Origin: Bacteroidia bacterium
GTDB taxonomy: Bacteria > Bacteroidota > Bacteroidia > B-17B0 > Aurantibacillaceae
Assembly (NCBI GenBank): GCA_016787895.1
Contig: JAEUTN010000014.1
Location: forward strand, 434,001 to 498,000
Direction: 5' to 3'
Length of the DNA stretch: 64,000 bases
Below, one piece after another: positions 24,857 through 32,962 of this stretch. Each line of letters starts with the position of its first letter. Within the stretch, counting starts at the first letter, position 1. The position numbers and the translations under genes are program-made. The notes beneath the pieces were generated by a model. That model saw only the letters and a program-made list of their open reading frames with translations, was not told the origin of the DNA and ran no database searches.

Positions 24857-27757
24857 ATGCATAAGTTTTCCTTTCTGCTTCTTTTTCTCCTTTCAGCATT
24901 TTCCATCAGCTCACAAACCGGAAGGATTTCCGGCACTATTTTAGACGCTAAAACCGGCGAAACCCTGCCCGGAGCCACCGTTCTTATTGAAGGCACCACC
25001 AAAGGCGCCGCCGCTGATTTTGACGGTAAATTCTCCATCAACAATGTGCCCGTTGGAAAAGTTAATCTGATCATCTCCTTTATTTCCTATACCACCAAAA
25101 AAATCTCAGGAGTTGAGGTGAAAGCAAACGATGTTGTTGATATTAATGTATTGCTGGATGCTTCCGCTTCTACTGAATTACAGGAAGTGGAAGTGGTTGT
25201 GACCTTAAACAAAGAAAACAACACCGCCCTGGTGCTGCAGCAGAAAAACAGCGCCAGTGTAAGTGATGGAATCAGCGCCGAAACTATTAAACGCACACCG
25301 GATAAAACCACCAGCGATGTTTTGAAAAGAATCAGCGGGGTAACTATTCAAAACGACAAGTTTGTTGTGGTGAGGGGTTTAAATGAACGTTACAACGCTT
25401 CCTACCTCAATGGCTCTCCACTGCCAAGCACTGAACCCGATAAAAAAGCCTTTGCTTTTGATTTGTTTCCGTCGAACATGCTTGATAACATTGTTGTGAA
25501 TAAAACAGCTACTCCCGATATGCCATCTGAATTTGCCGGCGGTATCATTCAAATCAACACCAAAAGTATTCCGGAAAAGAATTTTGTTTTGTTCTCCCTG
25601 GGTGGGGGATACAACACCATAACCACCGGTAAAGACAAAATCGTTTATGAAGGCGGTAAGCTCGACAAGTTTGGATTTGATGACGGCTCACGCGATCTGC
25701 CATCCCAGGTTCCGGCCCTGGAAGATAAAAACACCTGGATTTCCAATCCTGATCAGGCGCGGGTAGCCACGTATTTTCCAAATGATTGGGGCTTTTCACA
25801 GTCCAAATTCAGCCCCAATTTCAGCGCTCAGTTTGCTACAGGGTATAACGTTAAACGCAAGGACAAGGATTTTCTGGGTGTTATTTTCAGCCTTTCGTAC
25901 AACAGCACTCAAAATCTTTACAAATTTCAAAGGACAGAGTACGATGGTTTAGCCATCACAGGCAGCAGTTCGGTAACCGTTCAAAAAGAAAGAGAGTATT
26001 TTAACGATGTATATCAAACCCAAAATGCCACCGGCGCTTTGCTGAATCTGGGTTTAAAATTAAATGAAAACAACTCCATCAGTTTAAAAAACATGCTCAG
26101 CGGTTCATCGGATGATCGTTTTATATACTCTTTGGGAAGTAACAACTTTACCGAAGCCGAGCAAAGCATTAACCGGGTGAACTCGCGCTTTTTCTCAGCA
26201 AACCGACTCCTTACAAATCAATTGAATGGAGACCATTATTTGCCCGCTTCAAAAATTAAAATTGGCTGGAATGTTGGTTACAGCAATATTGAAAGAACTG
26301 TGCCGAATTTGAGGTTCACATCATACAGTAAATTTGAGGCCATCCGCGACCCTAGCGACCCTAATCCATTGGACACGGTTTTCAGAGCAGAGTTGCCAAA
26401 CGGATCTACCACCGGTCCGGCATATTCGGGTTACCGTGTATATTCAGAATTAAACGAAAACATCATCAGTTCCAAAGTCGACGTTTCAAAACTATTTAAG
26501 TTAACTGAATCTTTAAAACTGGATGTGAAAGCAGGAGGATTGTACCAGTTTCGTGAACGGCAATTCAACATCCGCCAATTTGGTCTTTCAGGATACAATG
26601 CCCCCAACAGCAACATCTATTTTGACAATGACTTGGCTTACCTCCCCGAGGACCAGATTTTTGCTACTGAGAACATGAGTGTAACGCCCGATGGCAAAGG
26701 TGGATTCAAAGCCTTTGAGATTACCAAACCGGATGACAATTACCACGCCAGTTCTAAATTAATGGCCGCATACGGAATGGGTGAGTTAAAGGTTGAAGAA
26801 AAATTCAGAGTCATTGCAGGTGCTCGTTTTGAAAGCTACTACCAGAACATTACCATTGAGTACTTTATTACAGATTCCATTTTCGTTGACAATACGGTGA
26901 ATGATGTACTGCCTTCCCTCAACCTGATTTACAATGTAACGGCTAAAACCGGATTGCGGTTTTCTTACTACAAAACCTTGAACCGTCCTGAATTCAGAGA
27001 GTTGGCGGTAACCAACTGGTATGATCCTGAAACCCGGCTTTCGGTTGCCGGAAACGCTTCTCTAACCAGGAGTTATATTGAGAACCTTGACCTGCGATAC
27101 GAAATGTATCCTGGCAGAGGGCAGTTGTTTACAGTAACCGGATTCTACAAGTATTTCGATACACCGATAGAACGTTACATGTTCCAAACCAGTGAAAACC
27201 AGATTTATTACCGAAACGCCAACTTCGGACACGTGTACGGAGGAGAATTGGAATTCAGAATAAACCTGGGTGCTGTTTTAAGAAAAGACTCGGTGAAGTT
27301 CCTGAACAACCTGACCTTGTTTTCAAACCTTTCACTGATTAAATCGGAAGTAAACGTGGAAGGCATTAACCCGGCGGTACCAAACACGCGGCCCATGCAG
27401 GGGCAAGCCCCGTATTTGCTGAATGCCGGTATCAGCTACATCGACAATGAGCGCGCTTACAGCATTACAGCCATGGTGAACCGCGTGGGTGAACGCATTT
27501 ACATTGTTGGAAACGACATCATACCTAACCGCTGGGAAAATGCGCGAACCATTGTGGATTTACAATTCACAAAAAGTTTCCTTAAAAACCGATTGGAACT
27601 GCGTTTTAACATAAAAGACCTCTTGCACCCGGATTGGGTGGTGTATTATAAAGGCAGTGACCGCGAAAAGAATTCGTATCAGAAAGACATTGATTATGTG
27701 AACTTCAAAAGAAATTACGGAACCACCTATTCCTTCCTGATTGCCTACAAGTTTTAA
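24857..27757 (+). CDS. TonB-dependent outer-membrane receptor with carboxypeptidase-like N-terminal domain
   Basis: The 966-residue protein has a signal peptide (about 1-19). A CarboxypepD-regulatory-like domain follows (GRISGTILDAKTGETLPGA to about residue 105), then a plug with VVVRGLNERYNASYLNG and a large C-terminal beta-barrel ending in an aromatic strand (YSFLIAYKF). It imports a substrate across the outer membrane using TonB energy. No SusD partner follows, so it is not a classic glycan-utilisation pair. The next gene encodes a secreted T9SS protein, and the divergent neighbour is a PhoB-like regulator. The substrate is unknown; phosphate compounds are one possibility from context. Confidence 0.9.
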   Translation: MHKFSFLLLFLLSAFSISSQTGRISGTILDAKTGETLPGATVLIEGTTKGAAADFDGKFSINNVPVGKVNLIISFISYTTKKISGVEVKANDVVDINVLLDASASTELQEVEVVVTLNKENNTALVLQQKNSASVSDGISAETIKRTPDKTTSDVLKRISGVTIQNDKFVVVRGLNERYNASYLNGSPLPSTEPDKKAFAFDLFPSNMLDNIVVNKTATPDMPSEFAGGIIQINTKSIPEKNFVLFSLGGGYNTITTGKDKIVYEGGKLDKFGFDDGSRDLPSQVPALEDKNTWISNPDQARVATYFPNDWGFSQSKFSPNFSAQFATGYNVKRKDKDFLGVIFSLSYNSTQNLYKFQRTEYDGLAITGSSSVTVQKEREYFNDVYQTQNATGALLNLGLKLNENNSISLKNMLSGSSDDRFIYSLGSNNFTEAEQSINRVNSRFFSANRLLTNQLNGDHYLPASKIKIGWNVGYSNIERTVPNLRFTSYSKFEAIRDPSDPNPLDTVFRAELPNGSTTGPAYSGYRVYSELNENIISSKVDVSKLFKLTESLKLDVKAGGLYQFRERQFNIRQFGLSGYNAPNSNIYFDNDLAYLPEDQIFATENMSVTPDGKGGFKAFEITKPDDNYHASSKLMAAYGMGELKVEEKFRVIAGARFESYYQNITIEYFITDSIFVDNTVNDVLPSLNLIYNVTAKTGLRFSYYKTLNRPEFRELAVTNWYDPETRLSVAGNASLTRSYIENLDLRYEMYPGRGQLFTVTGFYKYFDTPIERYMFQTSENQIYYRNANFGHVYGGELEFRINLGAVLRKDSVKFLNNLTLFSNLSLIKSEVNVEGINPAVPNTRPMQGQAPYLLNAGISYIDNERAYSITAMVNRVGERIYIVGNDIIPNRWENARTIVDLQFTKSFLKNRLELRFNIKDLLHPDWVVYYKGSDREKNSYQKDIDYVNFKRNYGTTYSFLIAYKF

Positions 27758-27764
27758 CCCGCCT

Positions 27765-27830
27765 CTTAACAAAGCCTTAACTTGAAAGGTGTCGTTTTTT
27801 AATTTTCGATTAACCTCATTGTAACATTCA
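27765..27830 (+). promoter_or_regulatory. Candidate PhoB-type operator array, six 11-bp units
   Basis: Units starting at 27765 (CTTAAC), 27776 (CTTAAC), 27798 (TTTAAT), 27809 (ATTAAC) and 27820 (TGTAAC) all lie in one 11-bp frame. Only the unit at 27787 does not match. The array directly precedes the promoter region of the secreted-protein gene. Confidence 0.55.
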
Positions 27831-27877
27831 TGGATGAACTTTGCTCCATTAAATTTTACAAACTCTAACTTTTAAAA

Positions 27878-29815
27878 ATGAAAAAAATGAAAAAAATTCT
27901 ATTCACAAGTCTGGGAGCTCTCTTCTTTGGAGCAAGTTTTGCCCAAAGTCCCTTTTTTACCAAAACCTGTTACCGCGGAGCTTTTGCACCTGCTCCTACC
28001 CCAATGTGGACAGACACCTGGACAGAATGGGATCCTCAAAATAAAGTTTACCCGGCTCCTACCCAAACCATCACCGGAAACATTACATCTAATACCACAT
28101 GGAACACAGGCCAGGTTATTTTGCTTTCGGCTCAATGTTTTATTAAGAATAATTCGGTTCTTACAATTCAACCTGGTGTAGTTGTGCTTGGTGATAAGAA
28201 CACTGTTGGTGCAGGTATATTTGTGACCAAAGGCTCACAATTAATTGCTAACGGTACTGTAACTGCTCCTATTGTTTTTACATCTAACCAGGCCCCTGGT
28301 AACCGTACCGGTGGCGATTGGGGAGGCATAATTTTGTTGGGTAAAGCCAATAACAATACGCCTGGTGGTATCAACAACATCGAAGGTCTTCCTATTTCAG
28401 CTGACACAGAATATGGAGTAGCCTCAGGCGCTGACGATAATGACAACTCAGGTTCATTACGATATGTACGCATTGAATTTGCAGGTTATGCTTACCAGCA
28501 AGATAAAGAAATTAATTCGCTCACCATGGGCGCTGTTGGCAGAGGAACTACACTTGAATACGTTCAGGCCTCTTTTGGTTTAGATGACGCCTTTGAATGG
28601 TTCGGTGGAACCGTAAATGCCAAATACCTCGTTTCATTCCGTTGTTTGGACGATGATTTTGATACCGACTTTGGTTATAGCGGAAATGTACAATTTGGAT
28701 TAGTTGTTCGTGATCCGAATCTTGCTGATAATCCTTCCATTTCAACTTCTGAAGCGTTTGAATCGGATAACAATGCTACCGGAACTGCTGCTACTCCAAA
28801 AACTTCTGCTTTGTTCAGCAACATCACCGTTATAGGGCCGCTAAGAGGCGGATCGGTTACCACCCCTGCTTCCGGTCACAGAAGAGGTGCCCGTATCCGC
28901 AGAAACTCTGAACTAAAAATTTTCAACTCCATTTTTATGGACAATGCCACCCGTGGTGTGTTTATTGATGGTTCAGCTTGTGAAACCAATGCCAATGCCG
29001 GTACTTTAAAATTCAAACACAACATTCTGGCTGGTTATGGTCAAAGGGCCACAGAATCAGGAACTTTTGGCATCATTAACACCAACACGTTTGTGGTTGC
29101 TCAGGGTAACGACACTTTAAAACTTTCTTCAGGAATTCTTGTAACTCCTTACAACTACACTTCTCCTGATTACCGTCCTGCTGCAGGTTCTATCGCCCTT
29201 TCCGGCGCCAGCTTTACCGATGCTGTAATTTCTTCCGTTAGCGGAAACACCGCAGTTGCAATTGCAAGCATAGGTGCAACTTCGGTTTGTATTGGTGATG
29301 GAACAACTATTACACCTTACTCCTTTGTTCCTTCTACAACAGTAAGCTCAGGGTATTGTTCCCTTAACTGGACTGCCAGTGCCGGTTTAAGCATATCCAA
29401 CGCAACGCTTCAAAATCCCAGCTTCACAGTTAGTACTATTGGCATTCATACCGCTACTTTAAGTGTAATGAATGGAGATGCCACGCAAACTTCTGTAGTT
29501 ACAATAGAAACCTACACTTGCTTAAACGTTGGTATCACTGAATTGAACGCTGCACTTTCAAATGTTCAATTGGTACCAAATCCTGCTTCTGAAAACAGCA
29601 CTATTCAATTCCACGCCACCCGTTCAGGTGAAGTAAGCATTGTGTTATTTGACCTTAGCGGTAAACTGGTGAACACTATTGTTTCCAATACCAGCGTGAA
29701 TTCAGGAACAAATGAATTTACTATCAATACCACTGAACTTGAAAATGGCATCTATTTTGTTCAGGTAAACAATGAGTTCGGAAAAACAACTACCAAGCTG
29801 GTTGTTCAACACTAA
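27878..29815 (+). CDS. Secreted T9SS protein with parallel beta-helix-like body
   Basis: The 645-residue protein has a signal peptide (to about residue 22, SFAQ). Its body is rich in short Val/Ile/Gly strands (VLTIQPGVVVLGD, DWGGIILLGKANN, LRYVRIEFAGYA), as in right-handed beta-helix or pectate-lyase-like folds. A low-complexity Ig-like region follows near residues 490-550. The C-terminal 75 residues are a T9SS type A sorting domain (VPNPASENSTIQF, VLFDLSGKLV, LENGIYFVQV), so it is exported and anchored or released at the surface. It follows the TonB receptor by 120 bases but has its own operator-like array and a terminator. Confidence 0.85.
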   Translation: MKKMKKILFTSLGALFFGASFAQSPFFTKTCYRGAFAPAPTPMWTDTWTEWDPQNKVYPAPTQTITGNITSNTTWNTGQVILLSAQCFIKNNSVLTIQPGVVVLGDKNTVGAGIFVTKGSQLIANGTVTAPIVFTSNQAPGNRTGGDWGGIILLGKANNNTPGGINNIEGLPISADTEYGVASGADDNDNSGSLRYVRIEFAGYAYQQDKEINSLTMGAVGRGTTLEYVQASFGLDDAFEWFGGTVNAKYLVSFRCLDDDFDTDFGYSGNVQFGLVVRDPNLADNPSISTSEAFESDNNATGTAATPKTSALFSNITVIGPLRGGSVTTPASGHRRGARIRRNSELKIFNSIFMDNATRGVFIDGSACETNANAGTLKFKHNILAGYGQRATESGTFGIINTNTFVVAQGNDTLKLSSGILVTPYNYTSPDYRPAAGSIALSGASFTDAVISSVSGNTAVAIASIGATSVCIGDGTTITPYSFVPSTTVSSGYCSLNWTASAGLSISNATLQNPSFTVSTIGIHTATLSVMNGDATQTSVVTIETYTCLNVGITELNAALSNVQLVPNPASENSTIQFHATRSGEVSIVLFDLSGKLVNTIVSNTSVNSGTNEFTINTTELENGIYFVQVNNEFGKTTTKLVVQH

Positions 29816-29836
29816 TTTAATACACACCACTTTAAA

Positions 29837-29867
29837 AAAACGCCTGCTAATCAAGCGGGCGTTTTTT
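29837..29867 (+). terminator. Rho-independent terminator of the T9SS beta-helix gene
   Basis: CGCCTGCT (29841-29848) pairs with AGCGGGCG (29854-29861, one T-G pair) across a 5-base loop and is followed by six T residues. It starts 22 bases after the stop codon and separates the gene from the atypical regulator. Confidence 0.88.
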
Positions 29868-29946
29868 ATTTCAAAACGTTTCATTTAACATTACTCAAAT
29901 CCCCGGGACAACTGTCCCCTGCTGCCTTTCACCTACGCAATATCGA

Positions 29947-29990
29947 TTTAATATTAAATTAACATTCGCTTGGTCTCCTCTTAAACTGAA
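29947..29990 (+). promoter_or_regulatory. Candidate PhoB-type operator array upstream of atypical regulator
   Basis: Four 11-bp units start TTTAAT (29947), ATTAAC (29958), CTTGGT (29969, poor match) and CTTAAA (29980). The first two repeat the order seen at 27798 and 27809. The array ends 25 bases before the start codon. Confidence 0.5.
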
Positions 29991-30015
29991 AAGACAAACT
30001 TTACTTTCCAGCAAA

Positions 30016-30702
30016 ATGAATCCGAACGAGGCCAACATTGTTTTTCTTGATCAATCTTCTCAAAAAATTGCCAAAACAATTGAGTTGCTTCGCTCTATCT
30101 ATAAAAATTTAAAGGTGTTTGTGAAAGAAGAGGAAATTATGCGTTTTCTTGAACATCAGGCACCACAACTCATTTTTCTTAATCTGGATCTGCAACCCAA
30201 TGATGGAATTGCCATTTTAAAGGAAATCAGATCTAAATCCTTTAAAGAAATTCCTTATGTGGTACTTTACTCAGAAAAGCAAGATGACTTCCTCCAGGAA
30301 TTGGCATTTGCTTCAGGAGCAGATGCGTTTATCAACTTCCAATCAAAAGCCACTACCATGAAGTTGTTTACGTTTAATCTTCTGTGGAGAAGAAACATTC
30401 AATACCATAGGAATTCCGAAGCCGATCTGCACATTGATACCGAACGTTACCTCATTTACCATAACGGACAACCCATTCAGCTTCCGCGAAAAGAATTTCA
30501 ATTGATGGAGTTGCTGTATACAAATTCAGGAAAATATTTCAGTAAGCCTGAAATTGCCGACTTGCTCTGGAAGGACAACAGCATTGCCAATAAACGAATT
30601 ATTGATGTACACATTTACAACATCCGTCAGCTTTTTGGAAAAAACATCATTCATTCTCAAAAGGGCAAAGGCTACCGCCTGATAAGAACACCGGCCGCAT
30701 GA
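30016..30702 (+). CDS. Atypical OmpR-family regulator with degenerate receiver domain
   Basis: The 228-residue protein has a receiver-like N-terminal domain and a normal winged-helix domain (LPRKEFQLMELLYTNSGKYFSK, RIIDVHIYNIRQLFG, QKGKGYRLI). The receiver has lost key residues. Only Asp12 remains of the acidic pair (the second is Gln13), Asn56 stands where the phosphoacceptor Asp should be, and Phe108 replaces the conserved Lys. It is therefore unlikely to be controlled by phosphorylation and may act by dimerisation, ligand binding or protein contact. It follows the T9SS gene and carries the same type of operator array upstream. Confidence 0.85.
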   Translation: MNPNEANIVFLDQSSQKIAKTIELLRSIYKNLKVFVKEEEIMRFLEHQAPQLIFLNLDLQPNDGIAILKEIRSKSFKEIPYVVLYSEKQDDFLQELAFASGADAFINFQSKATTMKLFTFNLLWRRNIQYHRNSEADLHIDTERYLIYHNGQPIQLPRKEFQLMELLYTNSGKYFSKPEIADLLWKDNSIANKRIIDVHIYNIRQLFGKNIIHSQKGKGYRLIRTPAA

Positions 30703-30760
30703 TCAGCGATTGGTATTGAGGAGTTTAAATAAAACCTATTATTTGTAAATTTGAAGGCTG

Positions 30761-30768
30761 TAATTTTG
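30761..30768 (+). promoter_or_regulatory. -7 box of thioredoxin-like gene, nearly leaderless
   Basis: TAATTTTG matches TAnnTTTG and ends 6 bases before the ATG. A TTTG at 30742-30745 lies only 15 bp upstream, a short spacer. Confidence 0.5.
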
Positions 30769-30774
30769 CCTTCT

Positions 30775-31809
30775 ATGAATACACGACCCTTTCTCTCCAT
30801 TTTATTTTTCGCTTTTTGCCTGAGTTTTTTCCTTACTGCTCCAGCACAAAATGAAAGCCATGGTTTAGTTAACTGGTTGAGTTTTAAAGAAGCTCAGGAA
30901 AAAAACAAGATTCAGGAAAAGCCATTTATCATTGACATTTATACGGATTGGTGCGGCTGGTGCAAACACATGATGCGCACTACCTATTCCAACCCTACCA
31001 TCGCCAGCTACATCAACACCCATTTTTATCCCGTAAAATTTGACGCTGAAGGAAAAGATACCATTGAATACAATGGAAAGGTGTACAAACCTACCTCTCC
31101 TGCTCCAAAAACACCTCATGAATTGGCCCTTAAATTTCTAGGTAGCAGTTTAAGTTACCCATCCACCTTATTTGTCACCAACCAATTTCAATACAATCTG
31201 CTTAGTCAGGGTTATCTTGAGGACAAAAAAATTGAACCCTTACTTGTGTTTATGGTAGAAAATGCCTGGAGAACGGTACCGTATGATGAATTCAATCAGT
31301 ATTTCACGCGTACCTTTTACGATACGGTTTATCCCAAGGGTCTCGTAAAACCGGTTACCATTACCCAACTCGAACCCTTGCAAAAAAAGAAAACCAAAAA
31401 AACCCTGATCCTGCTTAACAGCGGGTTTTGCAATACCGGAAAAGTGATGTCCAAAACAACTTTTAACGATACCAGCATCGTTAACTACATTAATTTGAAA
31501 TACAATTACTGTGAGTTTGATGTAACGCGCAGCGACAGTATACGATTTAAAAACAAAACATACGGCCCGGTATTGCTGAACAACTTCCCCATTCACAGCC
31601 TTGCGCTTCAATTGACAAACAACAGTTTTAGTCTGCCTACCTTGTGTATACTCGACGAAGAGTTAAACACCATTCAGGTAATGAACTTTTACCTCTCACC
31701 TCAGGCACTTAAACCCATACTGCATTATTTTGGAACCGATTCACATAAAACAAAACCGTATGCGGACTTTCTCAAAGAGGGCAGTTCAAGTCCTAAAAAA
31801 CCAAAATAA
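30775..31809 (+). CDS. Exported protein with two thioredoxin-like domains
   Basis: From ATG 30775 the protein has 344 residues, a signal peptide ending near APAQ (residue 25) and two repeats of a thioredoxin-like fold. The first has an active CGWC at residues 60-63 in IYTDWCGWCKHMM. The second, around Cys219 (NSGFCNTGKVM), has lost the second cysteine. Both halves share an insertion with a YNGKVYKPT/FKNKTYGPV segment, showing internal duplication. The likely role is periplasmic disulfide reduction or exchange. The alternative TTG start at 30751 lies upstream of the promoter box and was rejected. Confidence 0.82.
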   Translation: MNTRPFLSILFFAFCLSFFLTAPAQNESHGLVNWLSFKEAQEKNKIQEKPFIIDIYTDWCGWCKHMMRTTYSNPTIASYINTHFYPVKFDAEGKDTIEYNGKVYKPTSPAPKTPHELALKFLGSSLSYPSTLFVTNQFQYNLLSQGYLEDKKIEPLLVFMVENAWRTVPYDEFNQYFTRTFYDTVYPKGLVKPVTITQLEPLQKKKTKKTLILLNSGFCNTGKVMSKTTFNDTSIVNYINLKYNYCEFDVTRSDSIRFKNKTYGPVLLNNFPIHSLALQLTNNSFSLPTLCILDEELNTIQVMNFYLSPQALKPILHYFGTDSHKTKPYADFLKEGSSSPKKPK

Positions 31810-31888
31810 TTACTTGTTCACGTAGGTGTATTGACTGAATTCCCAAAAACTCCTTTTATTTTCCGGGTTTTCTTATTAAATTGGCCTT

Positions 31889-32890
31889 GTGCGAAGGTCG
31901 CTTTATATACTTATCGGGTTTTTGGCCCTGGCTCAGCTTTCGTTTTTTAAAAACGAACCCACAAAACCTTTGTCCAGAACCTCAGAAAATGGCAATACTC
32001 CTTACACGGGGGAACCCCTTTGCCGTAACGTGATTGGCCTGCCCAACCAAAAAACCAGTTTTTGTGAGGATTATGTTTTTGACCAAACCCTTTACGATTT
32101 ACGACTCGACACTTTAAGACAGGTGGAATTTTGGAGAGCGGTGATGAACCTTCACGAAGACAGCAGTTTGGTTAATCTGGCCGTTTCGAGAACGGTTTTC
32201 GAGAAAATAAGCAACAAGGACTGGAACAGCAAAAGTGATTCCTTAAAAACGGTTTACCGCGACAGCATACGAAGCATGCATTGCCTCGATACAGCTCAGA
32301 AAATACTGCTTACCTCCGGCAAAAAGTTCTTTTACGATTTTGATAAAGCCGGTGAAAACCTGCACAAGGGCATCAATTGTTTTATTGCCAATGGAGTTGA
32401 TCCCTGGTACGCTCAGGCCATTCTGCTCATTGAAAGTCCGAACAAACTGCAAAAATCAAACGCCGGAGCTTATGGTTCCTTTCAATTGATGAAGGATGTG
32501 GCCCGCATGTATGGATTAAAAGTGAACCGCCACGTGGATGAACGCGCCAACTTCGAACGTTCGGCCTACGCCGCCAGCAGCCTGATTAAAAAAATCTGCA
32601 TTCCTTATACCAAAAAGATGCTGGATTCACTGAAAATCGTGAACTACAACGAACATGATCTTTGGTTCCGTTTGCTGGTAATGCATTCATACCACGCCGG
32701 AGCCTACAATGTTCAAAAAGCCTTGTTTGCCTGCAATCCTTGCGAAGGCAATATGGATCTGGTATACAGTTTGTGGCGCACACAAACCAAACGGTTTAAA
32801 AGTGCTTCACAAAACTACTCTCAGCTTATCCTGGCAGCCATGTTCGAAATGGATGCGCGAAGAACCGTACTTCAACTGGCAAAATTGTAG
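31889..32890 (+). CDS. Lytic transglycosylase (SLT domain)
   Basis: The 333-residue protein has an N-terminal hydrophobic signal (LYILIGFLALAQLSFF). The C-terminal SLT-type lysozyme-like domain spans about residues 160-300. The catalytic Glu182 lies in AILLIESPNKLQKS, followed by the family pattern AGAYGSFQLM and the later HSYHAGAYNVQKAL. It would cleave peptidoglycan glycan strands in the periplasm. The middle (residues 60-155) is helical and has no recognised domain. GTG 31889 is used as start because no in-frame ATG precedes the signal. It has no obvious operon partner. Confidence 0.82.
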   Translation: MRRSLYILIGFLALAQLSFFKNEPTKPLSRTSENGNTPYTGEPLCRNVIGLPNQKTSFCEDYVFDQTLYDLRLDTLRQVEFWRAVMNLHEDSSLVNLAVSRTVFEKISNKDWNSKSDSLKTVYRDSIRSMHCLDTAQKILLTSGKKFFYDFDKAGENLHKGINCFIANGVDPWYAQAILLIESPNKLQKSNAGAYGSFQLMKDVARMYGLKVNRHVDERANFERSAYAASSLIKKICIPYTKKMLDSLKIVNYNEHDLWFRLLVMHSYHAGAYNVQKALFACNPCEGNMDLVYSLWRTQTKRFKSASQNYSQLILAAMFEMDARRTVLQLAKL

Positions 32891-32941
32891 CCAATCCTTC
32901 TCACTTTGAGGTTGAATAGCAGTTGTCTTGACCAAAACACG

Positions 32942-32949
32942 TAATTTTG
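32942..32949 (+). promoter_or_regulatory. -7 box of hemB promoter
   Basis: TAATTTTG matches TAnnTTTG and lies 13 bases before the hemB ATG. TTG at 32923-32925 is 16 bp upstream. Confidence 0.5.
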
Positions 32950-32962
32950 CGTCTATACACTT

